The notes beneath the pieces were generated by a model, which did not search any database, was not told where the DNA came from, and saw nothing but the letters and a program-made list of their open reading frames with translations. From Halopseudomonas sp002296055 (lineage in GTDB: Bacteria > Pseudomonadota > Gammaproteobacteria > Pseudomonadales > Pseudomonadaceae): a stretch of 64,000 bases of DNA. The stretch lies in the NCBI RefSeq assembly GCF_050876985.1, contig NZ_JBPAPP010000002.1. One strand, 5' to 3'. Each line of letters begins with the position of its first letter. Position 1 is the stretch's first letter. A program made the translations under genes and the position numbers. Positions 44,166-51,811 of the stretch are shown piece after piece.

Positions 44166-44882
44166 ATGCAAAACACCATACCGACCATTATCCGCAAACG
44201 TTTCTGCGGCCCACCCAACAGCGGCAACGGCGGCTACGTCTGCGGCCTGCTGGCCAACGCCCTGGGCGAACCCGCACAGGTCACCCTGCACGCACCGCCG
44301 CCGCTGGACACCGACCTGGTAATCGTGCGCGACGCGGACGGCGCGCGGCTGCTGCAGGGCGAGACCCTGCTTGGCAGCGCCCGCCCCTATCAGTTTGCAT
44401 TGACCCCGCCGCCCGCCGTCAGCCTGGCCGACGCTGAAGCTGCCCGCCCCCACTTCAGCGGCTACGAGCAGCATGGCCTGCCCGGCTGCTTTGTCTGCGG
44501 TACCGAGCGCTGCGAGCACGACGGCCTACTGCTGCATACCGGCCCGGTGTCCGGTCGTGACAGCACCGTAGCCTGCCCCTGGACGCCAGACAGCACGCTG
44601 GACGCCGGTGACGGCACGGTTGCTCCGGAATTTGTCTGGGCGGCGCTGGATTGCCCCGGCTATTTTGCCGTGAAAGATCAGGCCGGCGTTGCCCTGCTGG
44701 GGCGCTTTGCCGCGCACATCGAGCGCCCGATCAAAATCGGCGAACAGTTGGTCGTGACCGGCTGGGCCATCGCCCACGATGGCCGCAAGCACCAGGCCGG
44801 CACCGCCATCTATACAGCAGATGGCCAGCCGGTGGGCTGGGCCGAGGCCACCTGGATCAGTCTGCAGAAACAGGCGGCCTAA
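44166..44882 (+). CDS. hotdog-like (thioesterase superfamily-like) protein with CxxC
   Basis: A 238-residue soluble protein. The N-terminal half is beta-rich (QVTLHAPPPLDTDLVIV). Residues about 100-120 hold CFVCGTERCEHDGLLL, and the second half has alternating strand/helix blocks (EFVWAALDCPGYFA, LLGRFAAHIERPIKIGEQLVVTGW, GTAIYTADGQPVGWAEATWI) typical of hotdog folds acting on acyl-CoA. A longer frame overlapping the SDR gene is rejected. ATG 44166 lies 10 bp after it, preceded by AAGGAAG. The stop codon TAA is the first triplet of the palindromic repeat that follows. The role is unknown. Confidence 0.65.
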   Translation: MQNTIPTIIRKRFCGPPNSGNGGYVCGLLANALGEPAQVTLHAPPPLDTDLVIVRDADGARLLQGETLLGSARPYQFALTPPPAVSLADAEAARPHFSGYEQHGLPGCFVCGTERCEHDGLLLHTGPVSGRDSTVACPWTPDSTLDAGDGTVAPEFVWAALDCPGYFAVKDQAGVALLGRFAAHIERPIKIGEQLVVTGWAIAHDGRKHQAGTAIYTADGQPVGWAEATWISLQKQAA

Positions 44883-45060
44883 GGAAGCACTGACCAATTC
44901 CACACGCCCTCTGCGAGTGCTCAAGCGTGCAGATGCAAGGCGCGATGTACAGCCAATAGTGGTTCTATTGGCAAGCAGCGCAACGCCGCAGATGCATGCT
45001 TGAGCGCTCGCCCTACGGGGCGTTCAGGTTGGGCATGCGGAATTAATCAGTGCTACCTTA
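44880..45060. repeat. 181-bp imperfect palindromic element (MITE-like), family A
   Basis: Terminal arms TAAGGAAGCACTGACCAATT (from 44880) and its counterpart TAAGGTAGCACTGATTAATT (inverted, from 45060) match at 25 of 30 positions over their full arms. Inner segments (GAG-GCTCAAGC-TGCA, GCG) also pair, and the centre is CCAATAG-TGGTT-CTATTGG. The whole folds as one long hairpin. The left TAA is the stop of the hotdog gene. It contains no gene. A shorter relative lies at 25193-25296. Confidence 0.75.
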
Positions 45061-45087
45061 ACGCCGAGTTACTCGGCGTTGAGGTAG
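45053..45087 (-). other. long hairpin enclosing the speA stop codon
   Basis: AACGCCGAGT-T-ACTCGGCGTT is a perfect 10-bp inverted repeat with a one-base loop. It extends by CTACCT/AGGTAG after one mismatch on the speA-sense strand. The TAA stop (45069-45071) is at its apex. One half is speA coding sequence and the other reaches into the end of the palindromic repeat. No T-run follows, so it is not a standard terminator. Confidence 0.6.
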
Positions 45088-46988
45088 GAAGAACGCGTCA
45101 GCCCGAGCCGCAGCGCATCGACAAAGCGCGTGCGCTCGGCCGGGCTGAGGCGCGCACCGGAGACCTTGTCACGGTACAGGGTCACCAGTTCGTCCGGCGC
45201 GAAGTGCACATAACGCAGCATGTCTTCGATGGTGTCGTGGGTTTCGATGCCACCGTGCACCACCTTGCCATCGGCACGCAGGTAGACGTTGACCGAGTCG
45301 GTGTCACCGAACAGGTTGTGCATATCACCCAGAATTTCCTGGTAGGCCCCCACCAGGAATATCCCCAGCAGATAGTCCTCGCCCTCGCGCAGATCGTGCA
45401 CCGGCAGCGTGTTCTCGATGCTCTGCTCGTCGACGTAGTGGCGGATCTTGCCATCGGAGTCGCAGGTCAGATCCTGCAGCACCGCACGGCGCAGCGGCTC
45501 TTCTTCAAGCCGGTCGAGCGGCACGATCGGCAACACCTGATCAATCGCCCAGGTATCCGGCAGACTCTGGAAGACCGAGAAGTTGCAGATGTACTTGTCC
45601 GCCATCTTGTCGTTCAGCTCATCCAGCACCTGCCGATGGGAGCGCTGACGAGCCTTCAGCTGGGCATGCAAGCGATTGCACAGGGCGTAGTAGCACTGCT
45701 CGGCCAGCGCCTTTTCAGACAGGCTGAGCTTGCCCTCAGCGTACTGCGCCGCCACGTCGGCCATATAGTGCGTGGCGCGCCAGTAGGTCTCGGTGACCAT
45801 TTCAATGTCGTGCTGATCCTGCAGGCGCACCAGATTACGCACCACCGCCGGCAGCTCGTCCAGGTCCTCGATCTCGGGCATCACATCGTTGTAACGCTCA
45901 ACGTCGGTCACCTGCACAATCAGCACCGCGTGGTGCGCGGTCATCGCCCGCCCGCTCTCGGAGAAGATATGTGGGTGCGGCAGCCCCTGTTCATCACAGA
46001 AGTCACGCAGCATGCCCACCACGGTTTGCGCGTACTCGTTGACGTCGTAGTTGATTGAGCTGGCATTGCGCGAGTGGGTACCGTCGTAGTCCACGCCCAG
46101 GCCGCCGCCAACATCGATATGGTCGACCGGCAGCCCCAGCGCGCGCAGCTCGCCAAAGTAGCGAATGGCTTCGCGGAAACCGTGCTGATAATCGGCCAGA
46201 TTGGCGATCTGTGAGCCCATGTGAAAATGCAGCAGACGCACACCGTCCTGCAGATTGGCCGCCCGGAAGGTATCGACCACGCGCAGCAACTGGGCGGCAG
46301 ACAGCCCGAACTTGGACTTCTCGCCGCCGGTATCGGCCCACTTGCTGGAGGCCAGCGAAGACAGCCTTACCCGCAGGCCCACCTGAGGCGTGACACCGAG
46401 CTTTTCCGCCTCCTCGATTACCAGCCGGACCTCGGACTCTTTCTCGATCACAATGAACACGTTGTGACCGAGCTTCTGGCCAATCAACGCTAGGTGGATG
46501 AACTCGCGATCCTTGTAGCCGTTGCAGACAATGGTGCCGCCCTTGGGCGCCAGCGCCAGCACGGCCATCAGTTCAGGCTTGGAACCGGCCTCAAGGCCGA
46601 TGGAGACGTTCTCGGTGGCGATGACGTTCTCTACCACCGCTTCCTGCTGGTTGACCTTGATCGGATAAAGCGCGGTATAGCCGGCGCCGTACTCCAGTGC
46701 TTCGATGTTGCGGTCAAAGGCGCCGGTCAACTGGCGTACCCGCGCCTGCAGAATGTCAGGAAAACGTACCAACAAAGGCAGATCCAGCCCACTCTCGCGC
46801 AGCTGTCCTACCAGCTCGTGCAGGTCGATACTGCCTGCCTCCGGGCCGCGCGGCATGACCTCGACATGGCCCTGTTCATTGACGTTGAAATAGCCCGCGC
46901 CCCAATGGCGAATGCCGTAGACACTGCGGCTGTCGGCCACGGTCCAGGCGGATGCATCTTCTTTGCGCGAACGTCGAACAGATCCCAT
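45069..46988 (-). CDS. speA: biosynthetic arginine decarboxylase
   Basis: A 639-residue PLP enzyme making agmatine from arginine, the entry to putrescine and spermidine synthesis. The N-terminal barrel has ALYPIKVNQQ (PLP Lys), GLEAGSKPEL, LRVRLSSLASSKWADTGG, HFHMGSQIAN and DVGGGLGVDYDGT. CDSDGKIRHYV carries the catalytic Cys region, and GAYQEILGDMHNLFGDTDS is a family signature. Length and layout match SpeA. ATG 46986-46988. Its upstream region carries the family B palindromic element, and its stop codon lies in a hairpin. Confidence 0.97.
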   Translation of the reverse strand: MGSVRRSRKEDASAWTVADSRSVYGIRHWGAGYFNVNEQGHVEVMPRGPEAGSIDLHELVGQLRESGLDLPLLVRFPDILQARVRQLTGAFDRNIEALEYGAGYTALYPIKVNQQEAVVENVIATENVSIGLEAGSKPELMAVLALAPKGGTIVCNGYKDREFIHLALIGQKLGHNVFIVIEKESEVRLVIEEAEKLGVTPQVGLRVRLSSLASSKWADTGGEKSKFGLSAAQLLRVVDTFRAANLQDGVRLLHFHMGSQIANLADYQHGFREAIRYFGELRALGLPVDHIDVGGGLGVDYDGTHSRNASSINYDVNEYAQTVVGMLRDFCDEQGLPHPHIFSESGRAMTAHHAVLIVQVTDVERYNDVMPEIEDLDELPAVVRNLVRLQDQHDIEMVTETYWRATHYMADVAAQYAEGKLSLSEKALAEQCYYALCNRLHAQLKARQRSHRQVLDELNDKMADKYICNFSVFQSLPDTWAIDQVLPIVPLDRLEEEPLRRAVLQDLTCDSDGKIRHYVDEQSIENTLPVHDLREGEDYLLGIFLVGAYQEILGDMHNLFGDTDSVNVYLRADGKVVHGGIETHDTIEDMLRYVHFAPDELVTLYRDKVSGARLSPAERTRFVDALRLGLTRSSYLNAE

Positions 46989-47062
46989 TGTTTCCTCACT
47001 CTACTCACTTGTTGGGCTCGCCATTGTGAACCTTGTTCGTGACAACAGTTCCGCTGGCGACT

Positions 47063-47333
47063 CTAGGGCCTGTTGCCGTTTCGTTCATCCGCCTGCCGGA
47101 GGCCATTTTTCGGCCAGGCAAGGCGGAGGGAGCGCAGTGTAGTCGCTCTACATAAGCGACCGACAACGCAGCATGGCCAAAAAATGGCCCCGGCCCTCTG
47201 GGTTGCGCCTGTAAAGCCGCCACTCGGCGTCGCTCGTCGCTCACGTGGAATGACCACGCTACGCTTCTCGCTTCTTGATTGGCGGCTTTACAGGCTGCAA
47301 CAGGCGGGCGAACGAAACGACAACAGGCCCCAG
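47063..47333. repeat. 271-bp MITE-like element with terminal inverted repeats, family B
   Basis: Terminal arms beginning CTAGGGCCTGTTG (47063) and, inverted, CTGGGGCCTGTTG (47333) match at 26 of 30 positions. Inside are two independent hairpins: GGCCATTTTTCGGCC / GGCCAAAAAATGGCC (47101-47188) and GTTGCGCCTGTAAAGCCGCC / its complement (47202-47301). The result is a cruciform-like layout with no open frame that looks real. It lies in the 483-bp gap between speA and rhlG, about 75 bp upstream of the speA start. A 35-bp end recurs at 1834-1868. Confidence 0.78.
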
Positions 47334-47471
47334 CCAAGGATAAGCCAAAAGCCATCTGTCCGCAGCGCCCTCCATGATCCAGCATTTGCGTTCTCTATAA
47401 GCTTGCGGCGCGCTTGGGGCCAGATCGGCACTGGTTTAACGTAGTTAGGGACCAACAACAAGGAGACTCCC

Positions 47472-48242
47472 ATGCAACAGTACTTCAGCCTGGCCGGGCG
47501 CACCGCGCTGGTCACCGGCGGCAGCCGCGGCATCGGCCGCATGATCGCCCAGGGCTACCTGGAAGCCGGCGCTCGCGTCATCATCTGCTGCCGCAAGATT
47601 GCCGAGGGCCAACAGACCGCGCAGGAACTCAGCCAGTATGGCGAGTGCACCGCCCTGGCCGCCGACCTGTCCACCGAGGCAGGCGCGCGCCAGCTGGCTG
47701 ATGATGTCGCCAAGCTCACCGACCGCCTGGACATCCTGGTCAACAACGCTGGTACCAGCTGGGGTGCTCCGCTGGAAGACTTTCCGGTCTCCGGCTGGGA
47801 AAAGGTCATGCAACTGAACGTCGTCTCGGTCTTCAGCTGCATCCAGCAACTGCTGCCGCTGCTGCGCGCATCGGCCAGCGCCGAGAACCCGGCCCGCGTC
47901 ATCAACATCGGCTCGGTCGCAGGCATCAGCTCCTTCGGCGAGCAAGCCTACTCCTACGGCCCAAGCAAGGCCGCCGTGCACCAGCTCTCGCGCAACCTCG
48001 CCCGCGAGCTGGTCAGCGAGCACATCAACGTCAATGTCATCGCCCCGGGCCGCTTCCCAAGCAAGATGACCAGCCACATTCACAGCGACCCGGACGCCAT
48101 GGCAGAAGACTGCAAGCACATCCCGATGAAACGCTGGGGCCGCGAAGAGGAAATGTCTGCACTGGCGATCATGCTGGCCGGCACCGGCGGTGCCTATATG
48201 ACCGGCAACATCATCCCGATTGACGGCGGCTTCACTCTGTAA
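47472..48242 (+). CDS. rhlG: RhlG-like NADPH-dependent beta-ketoacyl reductase (SDR)
   Basis: A 256-residue short-chain dehydrogenase. TGGSRGIG is the NADP site and NNAGTSWGAPLE is conserved. The catalytic Ser is in NIGSVAGISS, with Tyr/Lys in YGPSKAAVHQ. Length and long matching blocks (YFSLAGR at the start, VIAPGRFPSKMT, GAYMTGNIIPIDGGF at the end) identify RhlG (PA3387 in P. aeruginosa), linked there to 3-hydroxyacid supply for rhamnolipid or PHA. No rhlAB is nearby, so the role may be general 3-hydroxyacyl reduction. AAGGAG precedes the ATG. Confidence 0.9.
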   Translation: MQQYFSLAGRTALVTGGSRGIGRMIAQGYLEAGARVIICCRKIAEGQQTAQELSQYGECTALAADLSTEAGARQLADDVAKLTDRLDILVNNAGTSWGAPLEDFPVSGWEKVMQLNVVSVFSCIQQLLPLLRASASAENPARVINIGSVAGISSFGEQAYSYGPSKAAVHQLSRNLARELVSEHINVNVIAPGRFPSKMTSHIHSDPDAMAEDCKHIPMKRWGREEEMSALAIMLAGTGGAYMTGNIIPIDGGFTL

Positions 48243-48263
48243 GCGCAACGCCTCTGCTGTTAA

Positions 48264-48287
48264 AACGCCCGCCGCCCGGCGGGCGTT
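48264..48287 (+). terminator. Rho-independent terminator of rhlG
   Basis: AACGCCCGCCG / CGGCGGGCGTT form a GC-rich stem 21 bp after the rhlG stop, followed by CTCCCCC. The T-run is absent, so termination may be partial. Confidence 0.7.
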
Positions 48288-48575
48288 CTCCCCCACCTAA
48301 ATCTCCCTTTTTGCGCCCCAGCGTGAGGCACTCCTGCGCCCTTGCGGTGCAGCCTGGTGGCTGCGGGCCAGCTCGCGCACAGCCCCCATCAGACGGGGCA
48401 TAGCGGCAAATTGATTACACAAGAAAGTAGTTTGATGACAAATCTATTTAACAGCTATAAACATCTCAAAAGCATGCAAAACCGCACGGACGCGGCATTT
48501 AATGCGGGTTGAGATAATTTTTTGGATATGTTTATTATGGAAAAAGTATTTACGCATAAGCATTAGGAACCCGGT
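48288..48575 (+). promoter_or_regulatory. ectoine operon upstream region with two candidate promoters
   Basis: GC-rich DNA turns AT-rich after about 48400, unlike the surrounding DNA. Candidate 1: TTGATG (48432-48437), 18 bp, TATAAA (48456-48461). Candidate 2: TTGAGA (48509-48514), 18 bp, TATTAT (48533-48538). GCATT-T-AATGC at 48495-48505 is a palindrome between them. Dual promoters of sigma-70 and stress type are known for ectABC in Halomonas. No gene is present, and no ectR regulator lies next to the operon. Confidence 0.5.
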
Positions 48576-49097
48576 TTGTCACTTACACCAGTAACACTAC
48601 GAAAACCTAATAGCACGGACGGCTTTGCCCTGAACAACCTAGTCGAACGCTGCAAGCCGCTAGACACCAACTCGGTGTACTGCAACCTGCTGCAGTGTCA
48701 TGACTTTGCCGACACCGCCATTGCTGCCGAGACAGCTGACGGCGATCTGGTCGGCTTTATTTCCGGCTATCGTCCGCCGGCGCGCCAAGACACTTTGTTT
48801 GTCTGGCAGGTCGCCGTGGACAGCCGCATGCGCGGCCAGGGCCTGGCGCTGAAGATGCTGCTGGCACTGGTTGAACGCGTACGCGCCGAAGGTGTCAACC
48901 GATTGGAGACGACCATCTCCCCCGGTAACGAGGCATCCGAAGCGCTGTTCAAAAAGGCCTTCCGTCTGCTCGGCGCCGAGTACAGCACCGAAGTGCTGTT
49001 CTCCCGCGAGAAGCATTTCGATGGCCAGCACGATGATGAAGTCATCTATCGCGCCGGTCCCTTTACCCAATCTGCACCCCAACCAGCTCAAGCTTGA
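48576..49097 (+). CDS. ectA: L-2,4-diaminobutyrate N-acetyltransferase
   Basis: A 173-residue GNAT enzyme that acetylates diaminobutyrate at N-gamma, the second step of ectoine synthesis. LRKPNSTDGFALNNLVERC, DTNSVYCNLLQCHDF, FVWQVAVDSRMRGQGLALKML (acetyl-CoA site) and TTISPGNEASEALFKK match EctA. The start is TTG 48576, with AGGAAC upstream and no ATG in frame nearby; the weak start may keep translation low. It is the first gene of the ectABCD-ask unit. Confidence 0.94.
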   Translation: MSLTPVTLRKPNSTDGFALNNLVERCKPLDTNSVYCNLLQCHDFADTAIAAETADGDLVGFISGYRPPARQDTLFVWQVAVDSRMRGQGLALKMLLALVERVRAEGVNRLETTISPGNEASEALFKKAFRLLGAEYSTEVLFSREKHFDGQHDDEVIYRAGPFTQSAPQPAQA

Positions 49098-49111
49098 GAT
49101 CAGGAGATCCC

Positions 49112-50398
49112 ATGAACACCTTTGAACAGTTCGAGAAAAACGAATCGGATATTCGCAGCTACTGCCGCTCGTTCCCGGTGGTCTTCAAGCAGGCCCGTGG
49201 CGCCGAACTGGTGACCCGCGAAGGCAAGAGCTACATCGACTTTCTGGCCGGTGCCGGCACCCTGAACTACGGGCACAACAACCCGGTTCTGAAAAAGGCG
49301 CTAATCCAGTACCTGGAAGACGACGGCATTACCCACGGCCTGGACATGTACTCCGACGCCAAAGAGCGTTTCCTGGAGACCTTCAATCGCGTGATCCTGG
49401 AGCCGCGCGGCCTGGGCGCCTACAAGGTTCAGTTCAGTGGCCCGACCGGTGCCAATTCGGTCGAAGCGGCCCTCAAGCTGGCCCGCAAGGTCACCGGCCG
49501 CAGCAACGTCATCAGCTTCACCAACGGTTTCCACGGCTGCACCATCGGTGCGCTGTCGGTCACCGGTAACGGCCACCACCGCGGCGCCGCTGGCGTACCG
49601 CTGTCCGAGGTGAGCCGCATGCCTTACGCCAACTATTTTGGCGACAAGGTCAACACCATCGCCATGATGGACAAGATGCTCAGCGACCCGAGCAGCGGTA
49701 TCGACAAGCCCGCCGCCGTGATCGTTGAAGTCGTCCAGGGTGAAGGCGGCCTGAACACCGCCTCCGCCGACTGGATGCGCAAGCTGGAAAAGCTCTGCCG
49801 CAAGCATGAAATGCTGCTGATTGTTGATGACATTCAGGCTGGCTGTGGCCGTACCGGCACCTTCTTCAGCTTTGAGGAAATGGGCATCAAGCCGGACATC
49901 ATCACCCTGTCCAAGTCGCTCAGCGGCTTCGGTCTGCCCTTCGCCATCGTAGTCATGCGCAACGAGCTGGACCAGTGGGAGCCGGGCGAGCACAACGGCA
50001 CCTTCCGTGGCAACAACCACGCCTTTGTCACCGCTGCTGCCGCACTCGAGCACTTCTGGGCCGACGAAGAGTTCGCCAAGAGCGTTCAAGCCAAGGGCAA
50101 GCGCATCGCGGACGGCATGCAGAAGATCGTCCGCAAGCATGGCCCGGACTCTCTCTACGTCAAGGGTCGCGGCATGATGCTGGGCATCAACTGCCCTGAT
50201 GGTGACACTGCTGGCGCCATCTGTAAGGAAGCCTTTGCCAACGGTCTGGTCATTGAGACCAGCGGTAACCACAGCCAAGTCGTCAAGTGCCTGTGCCCGC
50301 TGACCATCACCGAAGAGCAGATCGATAAGGCCCTGACCATTCTGGACGCTGCTTTTGCCAAAGTGATGGCTGAGCAGGTCGCGAACCAAGCTTCTTGA
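49112..50398 (+). CDS. ectB: diaminobutyrate-2-oxoglutarate transaminase
   Basis: A 428-residue class III PLP aminotransferase converting aspartate semialdehyde to diaminobutyrate, the first committed ectoine step. GAGTLNYGHNNP, GPTGANSVEAALKLARK, FHGCTIGALSVTG, VDDIQAGCGRTGTFFSFE and TLSKSLSG (PLP Lys) are typical. ATG 49112 has CAGGAG upstream. It lies 14 bp after ectA. Confidence 0.96.
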   Translation: MNTFEQFEKNESDIRSYCRSFPVVFKQARGAELVTREGKSYIDFLAGAGTLNYGHNNPVLKKALIQYLEDDGITHGLDMYSDAKERFLETFNRVILEPRGLGAYKVQFSGPTGANSVEAALKLARKVTGRSNVISFTNGFHGCTIGALSVTGNGHHRGAAGVPLSEVSRMPYANYFGDKVNTIAMMDKMLSDPSSGIDKPAAVIVEVVQGEGGLNTASADWMRKLEKLCRKHEMLLIVDDIQAGCGRTGTFFSFEEMGIKPDIITLSKSLSGFGLPFAIVVMRNELDQWEPGEHNGTFRGNNHAFVTAAAALEHFWADEEFAKSVQAKGKRIADGMQKIVRKHGPDSLYVKGRGMMLGINCPDGDTAGAICKEAFANGLVIETSGNHSQVVKCLCPLTITEEQIDKALTILDAAFAKVMAEQVANQAS

Positions 50399-50411
50399 GG
50401 AATCAGACAAT

Positions 50412-50801
50412 ATGATCGTACGTACACTGGAAGAATGCGAAAACTCCGAACGCCGTGTCGCCACCGAGACATGGGAAAGCACCCGGATGCTGCTCAAGGA
50501 CGACAAGATGGGGTTTTCCTTCCACATCACCACTATCTACGCCAATAAAGAGACCCACATCCACTACAAGAACCATCTGGAGTCGGTCTACTGCATGAGC
50601 GGGAACGGTGAGATCGAAACCCTGTCGGACGGTAAGGTATATCAAATCCGTCCCGGCACGCTGTACATCCTGGACAAGCACGACGAGCACATGCTGCGCG
50701 GTGGTACCGAGGACATGAAAATGGCCTGCGTATTCAACCCGCCACTGAGCGGCAAGGAAGTACACGACAAAGACGGCGTATATCCCGTCGATAACAGCTG
50801 A
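50412..50801 (+). CDS. ectC: L-ectoine synthase
   Basis: A 129-residue cupin that cyclises N-gamma-acetyl-diaminobutyrate to ectoine. MIVRTLEECE at the start, WESTRMLLKDDKMGFSFH, YKNHLESVYCMSGNGEIE and the metal-binding Glu/Tyr/His set (HYKNHLE, YILDKHDEHMLR) match EctC. It is 13 bp after ectB with TGAGGAATC between. Ectoine is a compatible solute against salt and heat. Confidence 0.97.
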   Translation: MIVRTLEECENSERRVATETWESTRMLLKDDKMGFSFHITTIYANKETHIHYKNHLESVYCMSGNGEIETLSDGKVYQIRPGTLYILDKHDEHMLRGGTEDMKMACVFNPPLSGKEVHDKDGVYPVDNS

Positions 50802-50830
50802 GGACCAGACAACCGAAAAAAGGAGGATCA

Positions 50831-51745
50831 ATGACGGCAGCGGTTGACTTGTATCCCACACGCCGCCAAGACCAGCCCCGCTGGCACGAGCGAATTGACC
50901 CGATAACCTATCGGCGCCATGACCGCGAAGCGCCGCTGACGGCACAGCAGATAGACCAGTTTGAACGAGATGGCTTTCTGCTTCTGCCCAACGCATTCAG
51001 CGCGGAGGAAGTTGCCGTTTTCCGCCGAGAGGTTGAACGGTTACGCAGTGACACGAGCATTCTTGCCAGTGACGCTGCGATACGTGAGCCGGACAGCGGC
51101 GCTTTGCGCTCGCTGTTCGCGATTCACCAGAGCAGTGACCTGTTTGCTCGAGTAGCCGCCGATGAGCGGATTGCCGGCAAAATACGACACCTGCTCGACG
51201 GTGACCTGTACGTGCACCAGTCGCGTCTAAATCTGAAACCCGGCTTCAAGGGCAAGGAGTTCTACTGGCACTCCGACTTTGAAACCTGGCACGCAGAAGA
51301 CGGTTTGCCACGTATGCGCACCATCAGCTGCTCTATCCTGCTCACCGACAACTCGCCCTGCAATGGCCCGCTACTGCTGGTGCCAGGCTCACACCGCTAC
51401 TTTATTAGCTGTGTAGGCGAGACCCCGGAAGAGCACTACCGCCGCTCTCTGCGCAAGCAGGAGCTGGGGGTACCGGATGACGCCAGCCTCGCCGACATGG
51501 TTAGCGAGGGTGGCATCACCGCCGCGACCGGCCAGGCCGGCTCGGTGGTACTGTTTGACTGCAACACGCTGCACGGCTCCAACAGCAACATTACACCGGA
51601 CCCACGCAGCAACCTGTTCTACGTGTACAACCACGTGGATAATCTGCCGGTTGAGCCCTTTGGGGCCGAGACACCCAGACCGGCATTTGTGGCCGAACGT
51701 GGCCCGGTAACGCCGCTGCACATCGCGCCGCAGCGTTATCTGTAA
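50831..51745 (+). CDS. ectD: ectoine hydroxylase
   Basis: A 304-residue Fe(II)/2-oxoglutarate dioxygenase that makes 5-hydroxyectoine. Iron ligands are in FYWHSDFETWHAEDG (His-x-Asp) and NTLHGSNSN (His). LKPGFKGKEFYWHSDFE and GPLLLVPGSH are family blocks, and PITYRRHDREAPLT... is near the start. ATG 50831 follows GGAGG. It is 29 bp after ectC. Its presence implies stronger desiccation and heat protection than ectoine alone. Confidence 0.96.
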   Translation: MTAAVDLYPTRRQDQPRWHERIDPITYRRHDREAPLTAQQIDQFERDGFLLLPNAFSAEEVAVFRREVERLRSDTSILASDAAIREPDSGALRSLFAIHQSSDLFARVAADERIAGKIRHLLDGDLYVHQSRLNLKPGFKGKEFYWHSDFETWHAEDGLPRMRTISCSILLTDNSPCNGPLLLVPGSHRYFISCVGETPEEHYRRSLRKQELGVPDDASLADMVSEGGITAATGQAGSVVLFDCNTLHGSNSNITPDPRSNLFYVYNHVDNLPVEPFGAETPRPAFVAERGPVTPLHIAPQRYL

Positions 51746-51811
51746 CGGGGGCATGAGGCCCCCGACCTGCTGGTGGCAGGACCGAATTCACCAAAGACAG
51801 AAACCAGGACT

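Noticed and set aside
45000..46058. 352-codon plus-strand frame opposite speA
   Set aside because: Shadow of speA; also begins inside the palindromic repeat.
47005..47444. Short open frames inside the 47 kb repeat
   Set aside because: Frames on both strands arise from the palindrome; no binding sites or similarity.
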